Of a DNA stretch of 28,292 nucleotides, positions 5,780 through 13,844 are shown one piece after another. How positions within the stretch are numbered: the first letter of the stretch is position 1; the number at the start of each line of letters is the position of its first letter. Origin of the DNA: an uncultured Bacilli bacterium (GTDB lineage Bacteria > Bacillota_I > Bacilli_A > RF39 > UBA660); contig CAKPHO010000014.1 in NCBI GenBank assembly GCA_934162195.1, positions 1 through 28,292 of the forward strand, read 5' to 3'. Made by a program: the position numbers and the translations under genes. The notes under the pieces are model-generated. The model searched no databases. It was not told the DNA's origin and saw only the letters and a program-made list of their open reading frames with translations.

Positions 5780-8340
5780 TTTCTTTTACCCACTTTCTTT
5801 TTCTTTAAAAATATTACAAGGAATAAAGATACAATTGAAACAAATCCACCAGCATATAAACCTCTAGGAATATAATTAAATTCTATAACATGCTTTCCTT
5901 TACTTAATTCAATTCCAATCAAAGAATTAAATATTTCAGTCTTATCTACTTTCTTGCCATCTACTTTTACTGTCCAACCTTTATCAAGAGGTATAGATGT
6001 GTAAAGTATTTCATTATCATTTTCTACATTAACACTGCCTTTAATATAATCTATATTAAATTTTTCTATATTTAAACTGTTATGGTTTTGTAATATTTCA
6101 ATTTGTTTTTCAAAATTATCTTTATCTAAAGTATAGAACACAACATCGTTAAACTTAATTGAACTATCAAGTAAAATAATTTCAAAATCTATTTCGTCAT
6201 CAACATTATATTCACCTAGTTCTAAAATATTATAACGATAGTCGTTTTGATCAGATGTGTCTATAATGCTCTTTCCATTAACTTTAATATCAACTTTTTT
6301 GTTATAATCTGATGAAACATAGGCGTATAATAATCCACCATGTTCTACTTTTACCTTATATTTAATACTAGCAGCGTAGTTAGAATTAATAATATTATAA
6401 GTTAATGGCTCTTTTGAGTTTTCTTTTAATTTAACGTTATTTAAATTATATGTAACATTTTTGTTTTCTAAGAAAACATCTACATCTCTACCTGTCATTG
6501 CCTTTAATATATCGTTTTGGTTTTCAAATGGTTTTAATTCTTTTAATTCTAGAGTTTTTAATTTATCATTAACCATAAATCCTAAAGGTAAATTATATTG
6601 ATTTTGATAAACATAAATATTATCAGTGTTTGTTTTATACGAATCAATTTTATTGTAATAATTTATTTCTTCATTTAAAAGTAAATATTTGATGTTAAAA
6701 ATTGAATTAGTAACAGGCGTTGAACCATTATAATTAGTGATATAGAATCTATTAAAAATTCCTAAATAATCTCCTAATAATTCATTGTTAGTACCTTCAT
6801 AAGTAGAACTAAAATGAGAAATACCATTGTAATTTAGTAATAAGGAATCATTTGTTGAATAAGAATAATTCTTTTCTATTCTATAGAAATCATTATCGTT
6901 TTCTTTTATTTTATCAATAACTTGTCCATAACTGTTAACAAAGTCAACGTATTCACTTCTATTTTGATACTTCATATTACATACAACAAGTAATCCATTA
7001 ACAGCCATTTCTAAAGTTATTAAAGCTATTATTATTTTATTAATATTTTGTTTTTTACTATAGTATAAATACAAAATATAGATAACGATTAATACTCCAG
7101 AAGCTATTATTTTATAATACATATTAGAATTATACATAAGTTTATCCATAATAAGCGTTATAACAACAACTCCAGGGATAGCTTTCTTAAACCATTTTTT
7201 ATCTACTCCATTTATATTAATATAGCTTTTATACGCAATTATTAGTAATACAAAATCATATATAAATGAGTATCTAAATGGAAATCCCGCTGGATGTTGA
7301 AATGTATGCCAAATAATATCTACTGAATAAAATGTAAAGCTTATAATAAAGAATAATATAAATATTAAACTAGCTTTTCTTTCTTGTCTTGGAATTTTGG
7401 TGTTGAAAAAATAGAATAACACTAAAATAATCATAAATAGCGAAATAAAGATATTAGGACAGCCACCTGATAAATCACTATTGTTAAATGAACCTATAAA
7501 CATACGTGAGATAAGTTCAATAGATGGATAAGTTTGTTTTGGAATAAATTCACTTATACTACTTCCAGCTTTTCCTGCCATCAAAGAAAATATTGAAGGA
7601 AGTAAGATTATCATGGTTGTACCAACCGCAAGTAAAGCATATTTAAAAAAGTAAATAATATCTTTTTTATTATCCTTTAAACTTAGTTTATAATTATTTT
7701 TTAAATATAATTTATATAAGAAATATACTAATGATGCTATACAAGTCATATACCCAATATAATAATTACAGAAAATAGTTAATGTTAACATTCCATAAAA
7801 TAACATTGGTTTTTCTTTTTCAATAAGTCTATCTATGCCTAAGAAAACAAGTGGTAAAATAATTACGCCATCTAACCAAAGCAAGTTTTGACTATAAACA
7901 ATGTTATAAGCACATAATGCATAAACTAAACTAAAAACTAAAGGAACAAAACTTTGATCTTTAAACGTTTTTCTAAAATATGTGAAAGCTGTTAAACCAC
8001 ATAAACCTATTTTTACTACATTTATTAAAAATATTGCTTCAGTAATATTTGTTCTACTAAAGAATAGCAAAATTAAATTAACTGGGCTCAATAAATAGTA
8101 AGTGATAAGGCCAAACATATTACCACCTAAAGTTTTACTAAATGAATAGAATATGCTTATTCCTTCACTAAAGATATTTTTATAGGCATTAAAGAACGCT
8201 ACATACTGTCCTGCTAAATCAACAGTAAGTAGTGATTTTTTACCAAATGGATAAATTCCTATACAAGCATATATTATTGTGATTAATAAAGCTGGTATAA
8301 AAAACGATAATAAATAATATAATACTTTTTTATTTTTCAT
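5770..8340 (-). CDS. YfhO-family membrane protein (GT-C-like glycosyltransferase)
   Basis: 856 residues. The first half (about 1-440) has a dozen or so hydrophobic segments; the second half is a large extracytoplasmic domain, followed by a last membrane helix and a basic tail (LKKKKVGKRKCK). The early loop GKKSLLTVDLAGQYVAFFNAYKN, the stretch GNMFGLITYYLLSPVNLILL and HPAGFPFRYSFIYDFV are typical of the YfhO family. Members in Bacillus and Listeria take part in glycosylating teichoic or lipoteichoic acids from C55-P-sugar. That role is inferred here. The ATG at 8340 is chosen over GTG 8349 because AGAGG is 8 bases before it. It overlaps the preceding gene by 11 bases and the following uppP by 10, a tight three-gene unit. 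Confidence 0.85.
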   Translation of the reverse strand: MKNKKVLYYLLSFFIPALLITIIYACIGIYPFGKKSLLTVDLAGQYVAFFNAYKNIFSEGISIFYSFSKTLGGNMFGLITYYLLSPVNLILLFFSRTNITEAIFLINVVKIGLCGLTAFTYFRKTFKDQSFVPLVFSLVYALCAYNIVYSQNLLWLDGVIILPLVFLGIDRLIEKEKPMLFYGMLTLTIFCNYYIGYMTCIASLVYFLYKLYLKNNYKLSLKDNKKDIIYFFKYALLAVGTTMIILLPSIFSLMAGKAGSSISEFIPKQTYPSIELISRMFIGSFNNSDLSGGCPNIFISLFMIILVLFYFFNTKIPRQERKASLIFILFFIISFTFYSVDIIWHTFQHPAGFPFRYSFIYDFVLLIIAYKSYININGVDKKWFKKAIPGVVVITLIMDKLMYNSNMYYKIIASGVLIVIYILYLYYSKKQNINKIIIALITLEMAVNGLLVVCNMKYQNRSEYVDFVNSYGQVIDKIKENDNDFYRIEKNYSYSTNDSLLLNYNGISHFSSTYEGTNNELLGDYLGIFNRFYITNYNGSTPVTNSIFNIKYLLLNEEINYYNKIDSYKTNTDNIYVYQNQYNLPLGFMVNDKLKTLELKELKPFENQNDILKAMTGRDVDVFLENKNVTYNLNNVKLKENSKEPLTYNIINSNYAASIKYKVKVEHGGLLYAYVSSDYNKKVDIKVNGKSIIDTSDQNDYRYNILELGEYNVDDEIDFEIILLDSSIKFNDVVFYTLDKDNFEKQIEILQNHNSLNIEKFNIDYIKGSVNVENDNEILYTSIPLDKGWTVKVDGKKVDKTEIFNSLIGIELSKGKHVIEFNYIPRGLYAGGFVSIVSLFLVIFLKKKKVGKRKCK

Positions 8341-9955
8341 CAGCGACACCTCTTTTTTTTAAATATAAATAAATACCAAAAATAAATACTGCTACTACAG
8401 AAATAGCTTTTGATAATTTTTGAATCTTAGTACCGGCATAAGATACATAAATAATGTCCTTATTAGTATCAATATCAACTCCAACTAAACCATTATCTGT
8501 TTGATATACATTTAATACTTTTTCACTAGTTGAGGCTTTGTACCCTTTATAATAAAGAAGTGGTAATTCTAAAGAATTATTACCTTCATTATCATGATAT
8601 TCAATTTCTAGAGATAATCCATTACGAGTAAATGAATGGTTTAAAGGAAAATTGGAGATTATAACGTCTCCTCTTTTTAAAATATAATCTTTATTAGCAC
8701 TTAATGGCATATATTCACCAAATGAGATTTCATATTCTCCAACTTCTTTTATATTTTCCTCAAAGAAATTTAAAGTTCCAATAGTAATTACAGGAATTAA
8801 AAAGATAATAAATAAAAATTTAGCTTTTTTTTCAATTTCAACATTCTGTTTACTCAACATTACTCCAGATCCGATACTTAAAAGTAAAACAGAAACAAAA
8901 TAGAAACGCCAAGGAAATTGAATTGGCGATAGTATTCCTTGAAATAAATTCCAAGGAAATAAATTGGTAGAACAAATTAAAAATATAATTCCTGTAATAA
9001 AACAGTAATTAGTAAATTTATCATTATCCTTAAAGTTTTTAAAATAATAATAAATTAAAATGACAAATCCAATACCAAGCCCTGTAGGAATCCATAGTTT
9101 TCTTAAAACATGATAAGGAAACTCAATGAATATAGACCAAATTGGCAAAGATCTTTCTAATAATTTACTTGTTTCATCTAAATTATTAAAGATGAATTTA
9201 CCGCTGAGCATTTGTTCTAGCATTGGGAAAATGAAATAAGCGGTTAAACACAAGGTAGCTAAAGCCGCTACTATTAAATAAAGTATTCGTTTTTTTTCTT
9301 TAAATAATTTTTTTATATTTACAAGACACATAATAACTAAAACAATGCCAACTAAATATGTACTTATTAAATGACTAAGAATAAGACCACTCATTCCAAT
9401 AGTTAAAATATAAAACTTTTTGTAGTCACCATAAATAATTTCATACATTCCATAAATAACCAGTGGGGCGAAAACAAAAGCTAATGTTTCTCCTAGTGCG
9501 GCACGTGTAAACATATCTATCAAACGATAAGAAGCAAATCCATATATAAATGAAGATATTAAAGCACTTTTTTTATTTTTACTAATGCCTTTTACACAAA
9601 CATACATTGTTCCAACCGAAAAGAATGATATTAATAATAGAAATATTTTATATGATGTTATAACACTTAATCCTAAATATGATAAAAAGGCTGGAATATA
9701 AAGGAATAAATCTGGATAAAATAATCCATTACCATAACCATAGCCACCCAAATAATTAGGATAAATATACCCGCCTACTATTCCTAATTTTAAATTATCT
9801 TTAAGGGCAGATATTCTTGATAAGTGAAAAGCTAAATCATGCCCCCTACTTATATTAGGTATTAAAAATAATGTAATAGAGCTAATTACTGCTACTACCA
9901 TTAAAAATAAAATAATATTTTTCTTTTTTGAAATAATTTTATCTAAAAAGGTCAT
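8330..9955 (-). CDS. PTPS-related polytopic membrane protein (putative GT-C glycosyltransferase)
   Basis: 541 residues with about eleven hydrophobic segments from residue 10 to 370, an extracytoplasmic region of about 140 residues, and a final helix near the C-terminus. The first outer loop has RGHDLAFHLSRISALKDNL and NYLGGYGYGNGLFYPDLFLY. These match the bacterial family annotated as 6-pyruvoyl-tetrahydropterin synthase-related domain proteins; despite the name they look like GT-C membrane transferases. The acidic residue in GHD is the expected catalytic type. GGTGAT just before the ATG at 9955 makes this start better than the ATGs at 9973 and 9967. It is first in the operon with the YfhO-family protein and UppP, so transfer of a lipid-linked sugar at the outer membrane face is the likely job. 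The acceptor is unknown. Confidence 0.75.
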   Translation of the reverse strand: MTFLDKIISKKKNIILFLMVVAVISSITLFLIPNISRGHDLAFHLSRISALKDNLKLGIVGGYIYPNYLGGYGYGNGLFYPDLFLYIPAFLSYLGLSVITSYKIFLLLISFFSVGTMYVCVKGISKNKKSALISSFIYGFASYRLIDMFTRAALGETLAFVFAPLVIYGMYEIIYGDYKKFYILTIGMSGLILSHLISTYLVGIVLVIMCLVNIKKLFKEKKRILYLIVAALATLCLTAYFIFPMLEQMLSGKFIFNNLDETSKLLERSLPIWSIFIEFPYHVLRKLWIPTGLGIGFVILIYYYFKNFKDNDKFTNYCFITGIIFLICSTNLFPWNLFQGILSPIQFPWRFYFVSVLLLSIGSGVMLSKQNVEIEKKAKFLFIIFLIPVITIGTLNFFEENIKEVGEYEISFGEYMPLSANKDYILKRGDVIISNFPLNHSFTRNGLSLEIEYHDNEGNNSLELPLLYYKGYKASTSEKVLNVYQTDNGLVGVDIDTNKDIIYVSYAGTKIQKLSKAISVVAVFIFGIYLYLKKRGVADEK

Positions 9956-10001
9956 TCGAATCACCATATACATTTTACCACATATTACATTTTTTTACAT
10001 C

Positions 10002-10026
10002 AAAAAAGAGAACCTTACAATTCTCT
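10002..10026 (-). terminator. Terminator of the tex operon
   Basis: Stem AGAGAA/TTCTCT with an 8-nt loop and at least five following T on the minus strand, 11 bases past the last gene of the operon. Confidence 0.7.
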
Positions 10027-10037
10027 ATTTTTGTATG

Positions 10038-10610
10038 CTATTTAATTTTATTAAATAATTCTTGATATATATTTTTTAATTCTGTTGTTTGTTCTTCTGT
10101 TAGTGCTGTATATGGATCATTTTGTGAATCAACGGTAGATAAATGATTTCCCATTATTTTTCCATCTTTAATAAAATAAACATCCGGGACATATAAAGTC
10201 TTTACCCCTTCATCATTTTCTTCTAGATAATCATTTAAAATAGTAATAAGTTTTTGATATGCATCATCACCACTACTTCTTATTTCACGTGGATTAAAAT
10301 AATAAATTGTATCTACATTATTTTCTTTTGCTACATCAAATAAAACAGGTATAACGTTTCTACACCAAGGGCATCCTGGGAAACCAAAATACACAACTCC
10401 TGTACCCTTTGTTAAAACTTCCACTATTTCATCAAACGTAGCGTATTTAATAGGATTGCTTTCACTAATATCCATCTTTACTGAACTATTATTTAATGCT
10501 TCATACTCATTTTTAAATTTTAAAGCATCATCATTATTCTTATTACTTCCACAACCAGTAATAATAACTAATAACACTAAACAACTTAATATACTTAAAA
10601 ACTTTTTCAT
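10038..10610 (-). CDS. Thioredoxin-fold lipoprotein with CPWC motif
   Basis: 190-residue predicted lipoprotein. After MKKFLSILSCLVLLVII the lipobox ITGC ends the signal peptide, so the mature protein is anchored on the outer side of the membrane by its N-terminal Cys. The thioredoxin-like domain has GVVYFGFPGCPWCRNVIPVL (redox pair CPWC), then IYYFNPREI and a cis-Pro region YVPDVYFIKDGK. It resembles the PedC/BrcD-type bacteriocin-accessory thioredoxins, which help disulfide exchange outside the cell. The frame is open to 10646, but ATG 10610 has AGGAGG directly before it and gives a proper signal peptide. It starts 7 bases after the stop of the upstream lipoprotein gene. Substrate unknown. 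Confidence 0.82.
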   Translation of the reverse strand: MKKFLSILSCLVLLVIITGCGSNKNNDDALKFKNEYEALNNSSVKMDISESNPIKYATFDEIVEVLTKGTGVVYFGFPGCPWCRNVIPVLFDVAKENNVDTIYYFNPREIRSSGDDAYQKLITILNDYLEENDEGVKTLYVPDVYFIKDGKIMGNHLSTVDSQNDPYTALTEEQTTELKNIYQELFNKIK

Positions 10611-10617
10611 AAACCTC

Positions 10618-11049
10618 CTACTTACATTTAAATCCTTCTTCTTCATATTTTTTTATTTGATTGTGATTTAAATCTGTCAAATTATATTTTTCTTTTATTT
10701 CTTCATCTAAATCTTTGTAATTAAAATTATAAGTTACAATTAACTCTTTATCTTTTTCGTTATCGATAGTAGATAAAACATTACTTTCGTTTAAACTATT
10801 GACTTCTGATGTATAACTGTTTTTTAATGCCTTAAAATAATTATCATCACCATTATTTGTTATTATATCACGAAAGATAACCACTATGATATTATTATTT
10901 TCATTTTTAATAACACGTTCTTCTGTTATAGTTAACCCTTCTTCTTCTATAGTTTTGATACATGTTTTAGTAATGATCCCACTACCAACTTCACCAAAAC
11001 ATCCAGTTAATAATAAACAAAATAATAATGCAAATATTAATTTTTTCAA
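10618..11049 (-). CDS. Small lipoprotein of unknown function (DUF1307/YehR-like)
   Basis: 143 residues. The signal peptide MKKLIFALLFCLLLTGC has a clear lipobox LTGC, so this is a surface lipoprotein. The remainder is acidic and soluble. The pattern KTCIKTIEEEGLTITEE, then a two-strand block, then VTYNFNYKDLDEEIKEKYNL resembles the YehR/DUF1307 lipoproteins, but the match is loose. It starts with TTG at 11049; AGGAG lies 9 bases upstream and overlaps the TAG of tex, and the nearby ATG is closed at once by a stop in its frame. It sits between tex and the CPWC lipoprotein in one operon. Confidence 0.7.
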   Translation of the reverse strand: MKKLIFALLFCLLLTGCFGEVGSGIITKTCIKTIEEEGLTITEERVIKNENNNIIVVIFRDIITNNGDDNYFKALKNSYTSEVNSLNESNVLSTIDNEKDKELIVTYNFNYKDLDEEIKEKYNLTDLNHNQIKKYEEEGFKCK

Positions 11050-11060
11050 ATTATCATCTC

Positions 11061-13205
11061 CTATTTTGGTTCAATTAACGAAAGAGCTACTTTATTTTTA
11101 TCTATAAATATTTCATCTACATAACAATCAACGATATCACCAACGCTTACAACATCCATTGGGTCTTTGACAAATTCTTTGCTAAGTTTTGATACGTGGG
11201 CTAGTCCATCGTTTTTAAGACCAATATCAATAAATACTCCAAATGGTGCTACATTACGAACTGTACCTTGTAACTTCATACCTAATTTTAAATCTTCTAA
11301 ATGTAGGATATCACTTCTTAGAAGTGGTTTAGGCATTTCATCTCGTGGATCACGCATTGGATTTTTTAAACACTTAACAATATCATCTAGTGTGTAAATA
11401 TCTGTACTTAACTCTTTAGCAATATTTTCTATATCAATTTCATCTAACTTTTTAATTATTTGTTTAGAACCAATATCATCTAGTGAAAGACCTAATTTAT
11501 CTAAAAATTTTAAAGTTACACTATAACTTTCTGGATGGATTCCTGTTTCATCTAAAACATTTTTCCCATCAACAATTCTTAAAAATCCTATGGCTTGCTC
11601 ATAAGTTTTTGGAGTTAATACCTTTTCTAATTCAGTTCGTGATAAAAATTTTCCTTTTGTTTCTCTTAAATTTATTATTTTATCAATAACTTTACTAGTA
11701 AGTCCAGACACATACTTAAGTAAGAAAGGACTAGCAGTATTAACATTTACCCCAACTTGATTTACAGACTTACTAACTACAAAGTCAAGTGACTCCTTCA
11801 ATCTTTTATTTGATACATCGTGTTGATAAAGACCAACACCGATACTTTCAGGATCTATTTTAACAAGTTCTGCTAAAGGGTCTTGAAGTCTTCTGGCAAT
11901 ACTTATAGCACTTCTTTCTTCAACATGCAAATCCGGAAACTCGGATATAGCAAGTTTACTAGCGGAATAAACACTAGCACCAGCTTCACTTACAATTATA
12001 TACTCAAGCTTTCTTTTTGAACTTGATATAACATCCGCAACAAAAGCTTCACTTTCTCGGCTAGCTGTACCATTACCTATAGCAATAATATCAATATTAT
12101 ACTTATCAATTAAATCCAGCATTATCTTTTTTGCTTCTTCATATTTTTTATGTGGTTCATGTGGGTAAATAACTTTAATATCCAACTTTTTACCTGTATA
12201 ATCAATAACAGCCAACTTACAGCCAGTACGATATGCAGGGTCAAGCCCTAAAATCATTTTATCTTTCATCGGTGGTTGTAATAACAGTTTTTCTAAATTT
12301 TTACCAAATGAATCAATTGCTACTTCATCAGCTTTTTCAGTAAGTTCACTTCTTATCTCTCTTTCAATACTTGGAGCAATTAATCTCTTATAACTGTCTT
12401 CAATAGCCTCGTTTACAATATCAGTAACGAATGACTTATCATTTTTTATAACATTCTTACTTATAAATGAAAAGATTTCTTTTAAATCAATCTCGATATT
12501 AACACTTAATATATTTTCTTTTTCACCACGATTTAAAGCCAAAACTCGGTGCGGTTTTATATACTTTACATTTTCTTTATAATCATAATACATTTCATAT
12601 ACTTTATTATCATCTACTGCACTTTTCTTTTTCTTACTTGTAATAACACCACTGTTAAAAGTTATTCTTCTAATGTTTTTTCTAATATATGCATTATCGC
12701 TTATCCATTCAGCTATGATATATTTAGCACCAGTTAAAGCTTCATCAATATTTTTAACTTTATCGCTGATGTATGGTTTAGCAAGTTCAGAAATAGTTCC
12801 ATTCAAAGGAAATGACATGATCTTTTTAGCAAGTGGTTCAAGTCCATTATTAATAGCATCAGTTGCTTTTGTTTTTTTCTTTTCTTTGTAAGGTCTATAT
12901 AAATCTTCTACTTCAACAAGTTTAGTACAACTCATAATTTTATTTTTTAAATCTTCTGTTAGCAAGCCTTTTTCATCAATTAATCTAAGTACATCTTCTT
13001 TTCTCTTCAATAAATTTACTTGATAGATATAATATTCATTTATAGCCCTAATTTGCTCTTCATTCAAAGAATTAGTTGCTTCCTTACGATAACGAGCAAT
13101 AAATGGTATAGTATTACCTTCACTTAATAATTTTAAAGTAGCTTTAACGCTACTATCTTTAATATTTAAAGTCCCACTTATTTCTTTAATAATTAAATCG
13201 TTCAT
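11061..13205 (-). CDS. tex: Tex-family RNA-binding transcription accessory protein
   Basis: 714 residues, full length. Domain order is that of Tex/YdcI: a helical N-terminal domain with NTIPFIARYRKEATNSLNEE (about 32-51); a YqgF-like RNase H-fold domain (LGLDPAYRTGCKLAVIDYTG, about 320); a helix-hairpin-helix pair (VNQVGVNVNTASPFLLKYV and the FLRI.DG region); and a C-terminal S1 domain (LKLGMKLQGTVRNVAPFGVF, IDIGLKNDGLAHVS, VALSLIEPK). Tex binds RNA and influences transcription and stress gene expression in several bacteria; the exact role is unsettled. AGGTGAATT precedes the ATG at 13205. It follows the small thioredoxin-fold membrane protein by 7 bases and is followed by two lipoprotein genes. 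Confidence 0.95.
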   Translation of the reverse strand: MNDLIIKEISGTLNIKDSSVKATLKLLSEGNTIPFIARYRKEATNSLNEEQIRAINEYYIYQVNLLKRKEDVLRLIDEKGLLTEDLKNKIMSCTKLVEVEDLYRPYKEKKKTKATDAINNGLEPLAKKIMSFPLNGTISELAKPYISDKVKNIDEALTGAKYIIAEWISDNAYIRKNIRRITFNSGVITSKKKKSAVDDNKVYEMYYDYKENVKYIKPHRVLALNRGEKENILSVNIEIDLKEIFSFISKNVIKNDKSFVTDIVNEAIEDSYKRLIAPSIEREIRSELTEKADEVAIDSFGKNLEKLLLQPPMKDKMILGLDPAYRTGCKLAVIDYTGKKLDIKVIYPHEPHKKYEEAKKIMLDLIDKYNIDIIAIGNGTASRESEAFVADVISSSKRKLEYIIVSEAGASVYSASKLAISEFPDLHVEERSAISIARRLQDPLAELVKIDPESIGVGLYQHDVSNKRLKESLDFVVSKSVNQVGVNVNTASPFLLKYVSGLTSKVIDKIINLRETKGKFLSRTELEKVLTPKTYEQAIGFLRIVDGKNVLDETGIHPESYSVTLKFLDKLGLSLDDIGSKQIIKKLDEIDIENIAKELSTDIYTLDDIVKCLKNPMRDPRDEMPKPLLRSDILHLEDLKLGMKLQGTVRNVAPFGVFIDIGLKNDGLAHVSKLSKEFVKDPMDVVSVGDIVDCYVDEIFIDKNKVALSLIEPK

Positions 13206-13212
13206 AATTCAC

Positions 13213-13644
13213 CTATTCTATGTTGTTATTTTGAATAAACTCTTCTACTTTATAATCAGGAGCATATCCTAAAATAGCATCCTTAACGCTTCCATCTTTA
13301 ACATATATTAACATTGGTATAACAAATGAATCATCTGTAAATTCATTTGCATCAATAAATTTTTGTTCATCGTCCCCAGATGCATCAGTTAAATCTAGTT
13401 TATAAACTTCTACTTTTTTGTTATGAAAATTAGAACCAATAACTTCTTCAAATTCATCTTTCATAACAGCATCTTCTTTAGTTACATAAATAACCCCTTC
13501 ACCATTAGAATTATAAAGATTTACATATTCATCAACCGTCATATCTTTAAATTTGAATTCTGGTAACCAAATAAATCTAATAAATAGAAAAATCCCAACT
13601 GCAATCAAAAATGGAATACCAATTAATTTAAAATACTTTTTCAT
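13213..13644 (-). CDS. Membrane-anchored thioredoxin-fold protein lacking the CxxC pair
   Basis: 143 residues: an N-terminal anchor (about 5-27, FKLIGIPFLIAVGIFLFIRFI), then an extracytoplasmic domain with a thioredoxin-like pattern. A helix MTVDEYVNLYNSNGEGVIYVT, a strand VEVYKLDL, the cis-Pro strand SFVIPMLIYVKDGSVKDAIL and a final helix can be seen. The normal CxxC position reads VTKEDAVMK and the protein contains no Cys at all, so redox catalysis is excluded. A binding or chaperone role is possible. GTGGTGAT abuts the ATG. It is first in the operon with tex and two lipoproteins, the last of which is a redox-competent thioredoxin. Confidence 0.65.
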   Translation of the reverse strand: MKKYFKLIGIPFLIAVGIFLFIRFIWLPEFKFKDMTVDEYVNLYNSNGEGVIYVTKEDAVMKDEFEEVIGSNFHNKKVEVYKLDLTDASGDDEQKFIDANEFTDDSFVIPMLIYVKDGSVKDAILGYAPDYKVEEFIQNNNIE

Positions 13645-13697
13645 ATCATCACCACTTATATTTTAACATTTATTATAAAAGATGTAAATCTAAGAAA

Positions 13698-13733
13698 GAA
13701 AAAATCACCTAAATCATTGCTGAGTTAGGTGAT
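13698..13733 (-). terminator. Terminator of the orphan antitoxin-like RNA
   Basis: Stem ATCACCTAA/TTAGGTGAT (13704-13733) with a 12-nt loop, followed on the minus strand by TTTTTTC. It lies downstream of both the repeat-derived RNA and the MacB-like gene and may end either. Confidence 0.75.
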
Positions 13734-13815
13734 TACCTATTAACATGCAACACTCAACATGCAAAATTAAGTGTTCCTTTTTATTTTATGCAAGTTCTCT
13801 TGCTACATACATAGA
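13698..13815 (-). ncRNA. Orphan copy of the antitoxin-like small RNA
   Basis: About 50 bases (13761-13810) repeat the antisense RNA of the 18.9-kb locus almost exactly: GCAAG-loop-CTTGC hairpin, TAAAATAAAAAGGAACA, TTAATTTTGCA. The second hairpin keeps its pairing by compensating change (AACACT/AGTGTT here, AACATT/AATGT there). This covariation suggests it once was, or still is, a functional RNA. A terminator follows. I see no TTGACA-TATNAT promoter here, unlike the other copy, and no toxin frame beside it. It could be expressed from the 3' end of the MacB-like transcript. The 5' end is a guess. Confidence 0.5.
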
Positions 13816-13844
13816 CTTGTAAAAAGTGGTTTTTTCATTGCCAC

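Noticed and set aside
13801..13844. Terminator directly after the MacB-like gene
   Set aside because: Only a 4-bp GTGG/CCAC stem precedes the T-run; the better terminator is at 13698-13733.
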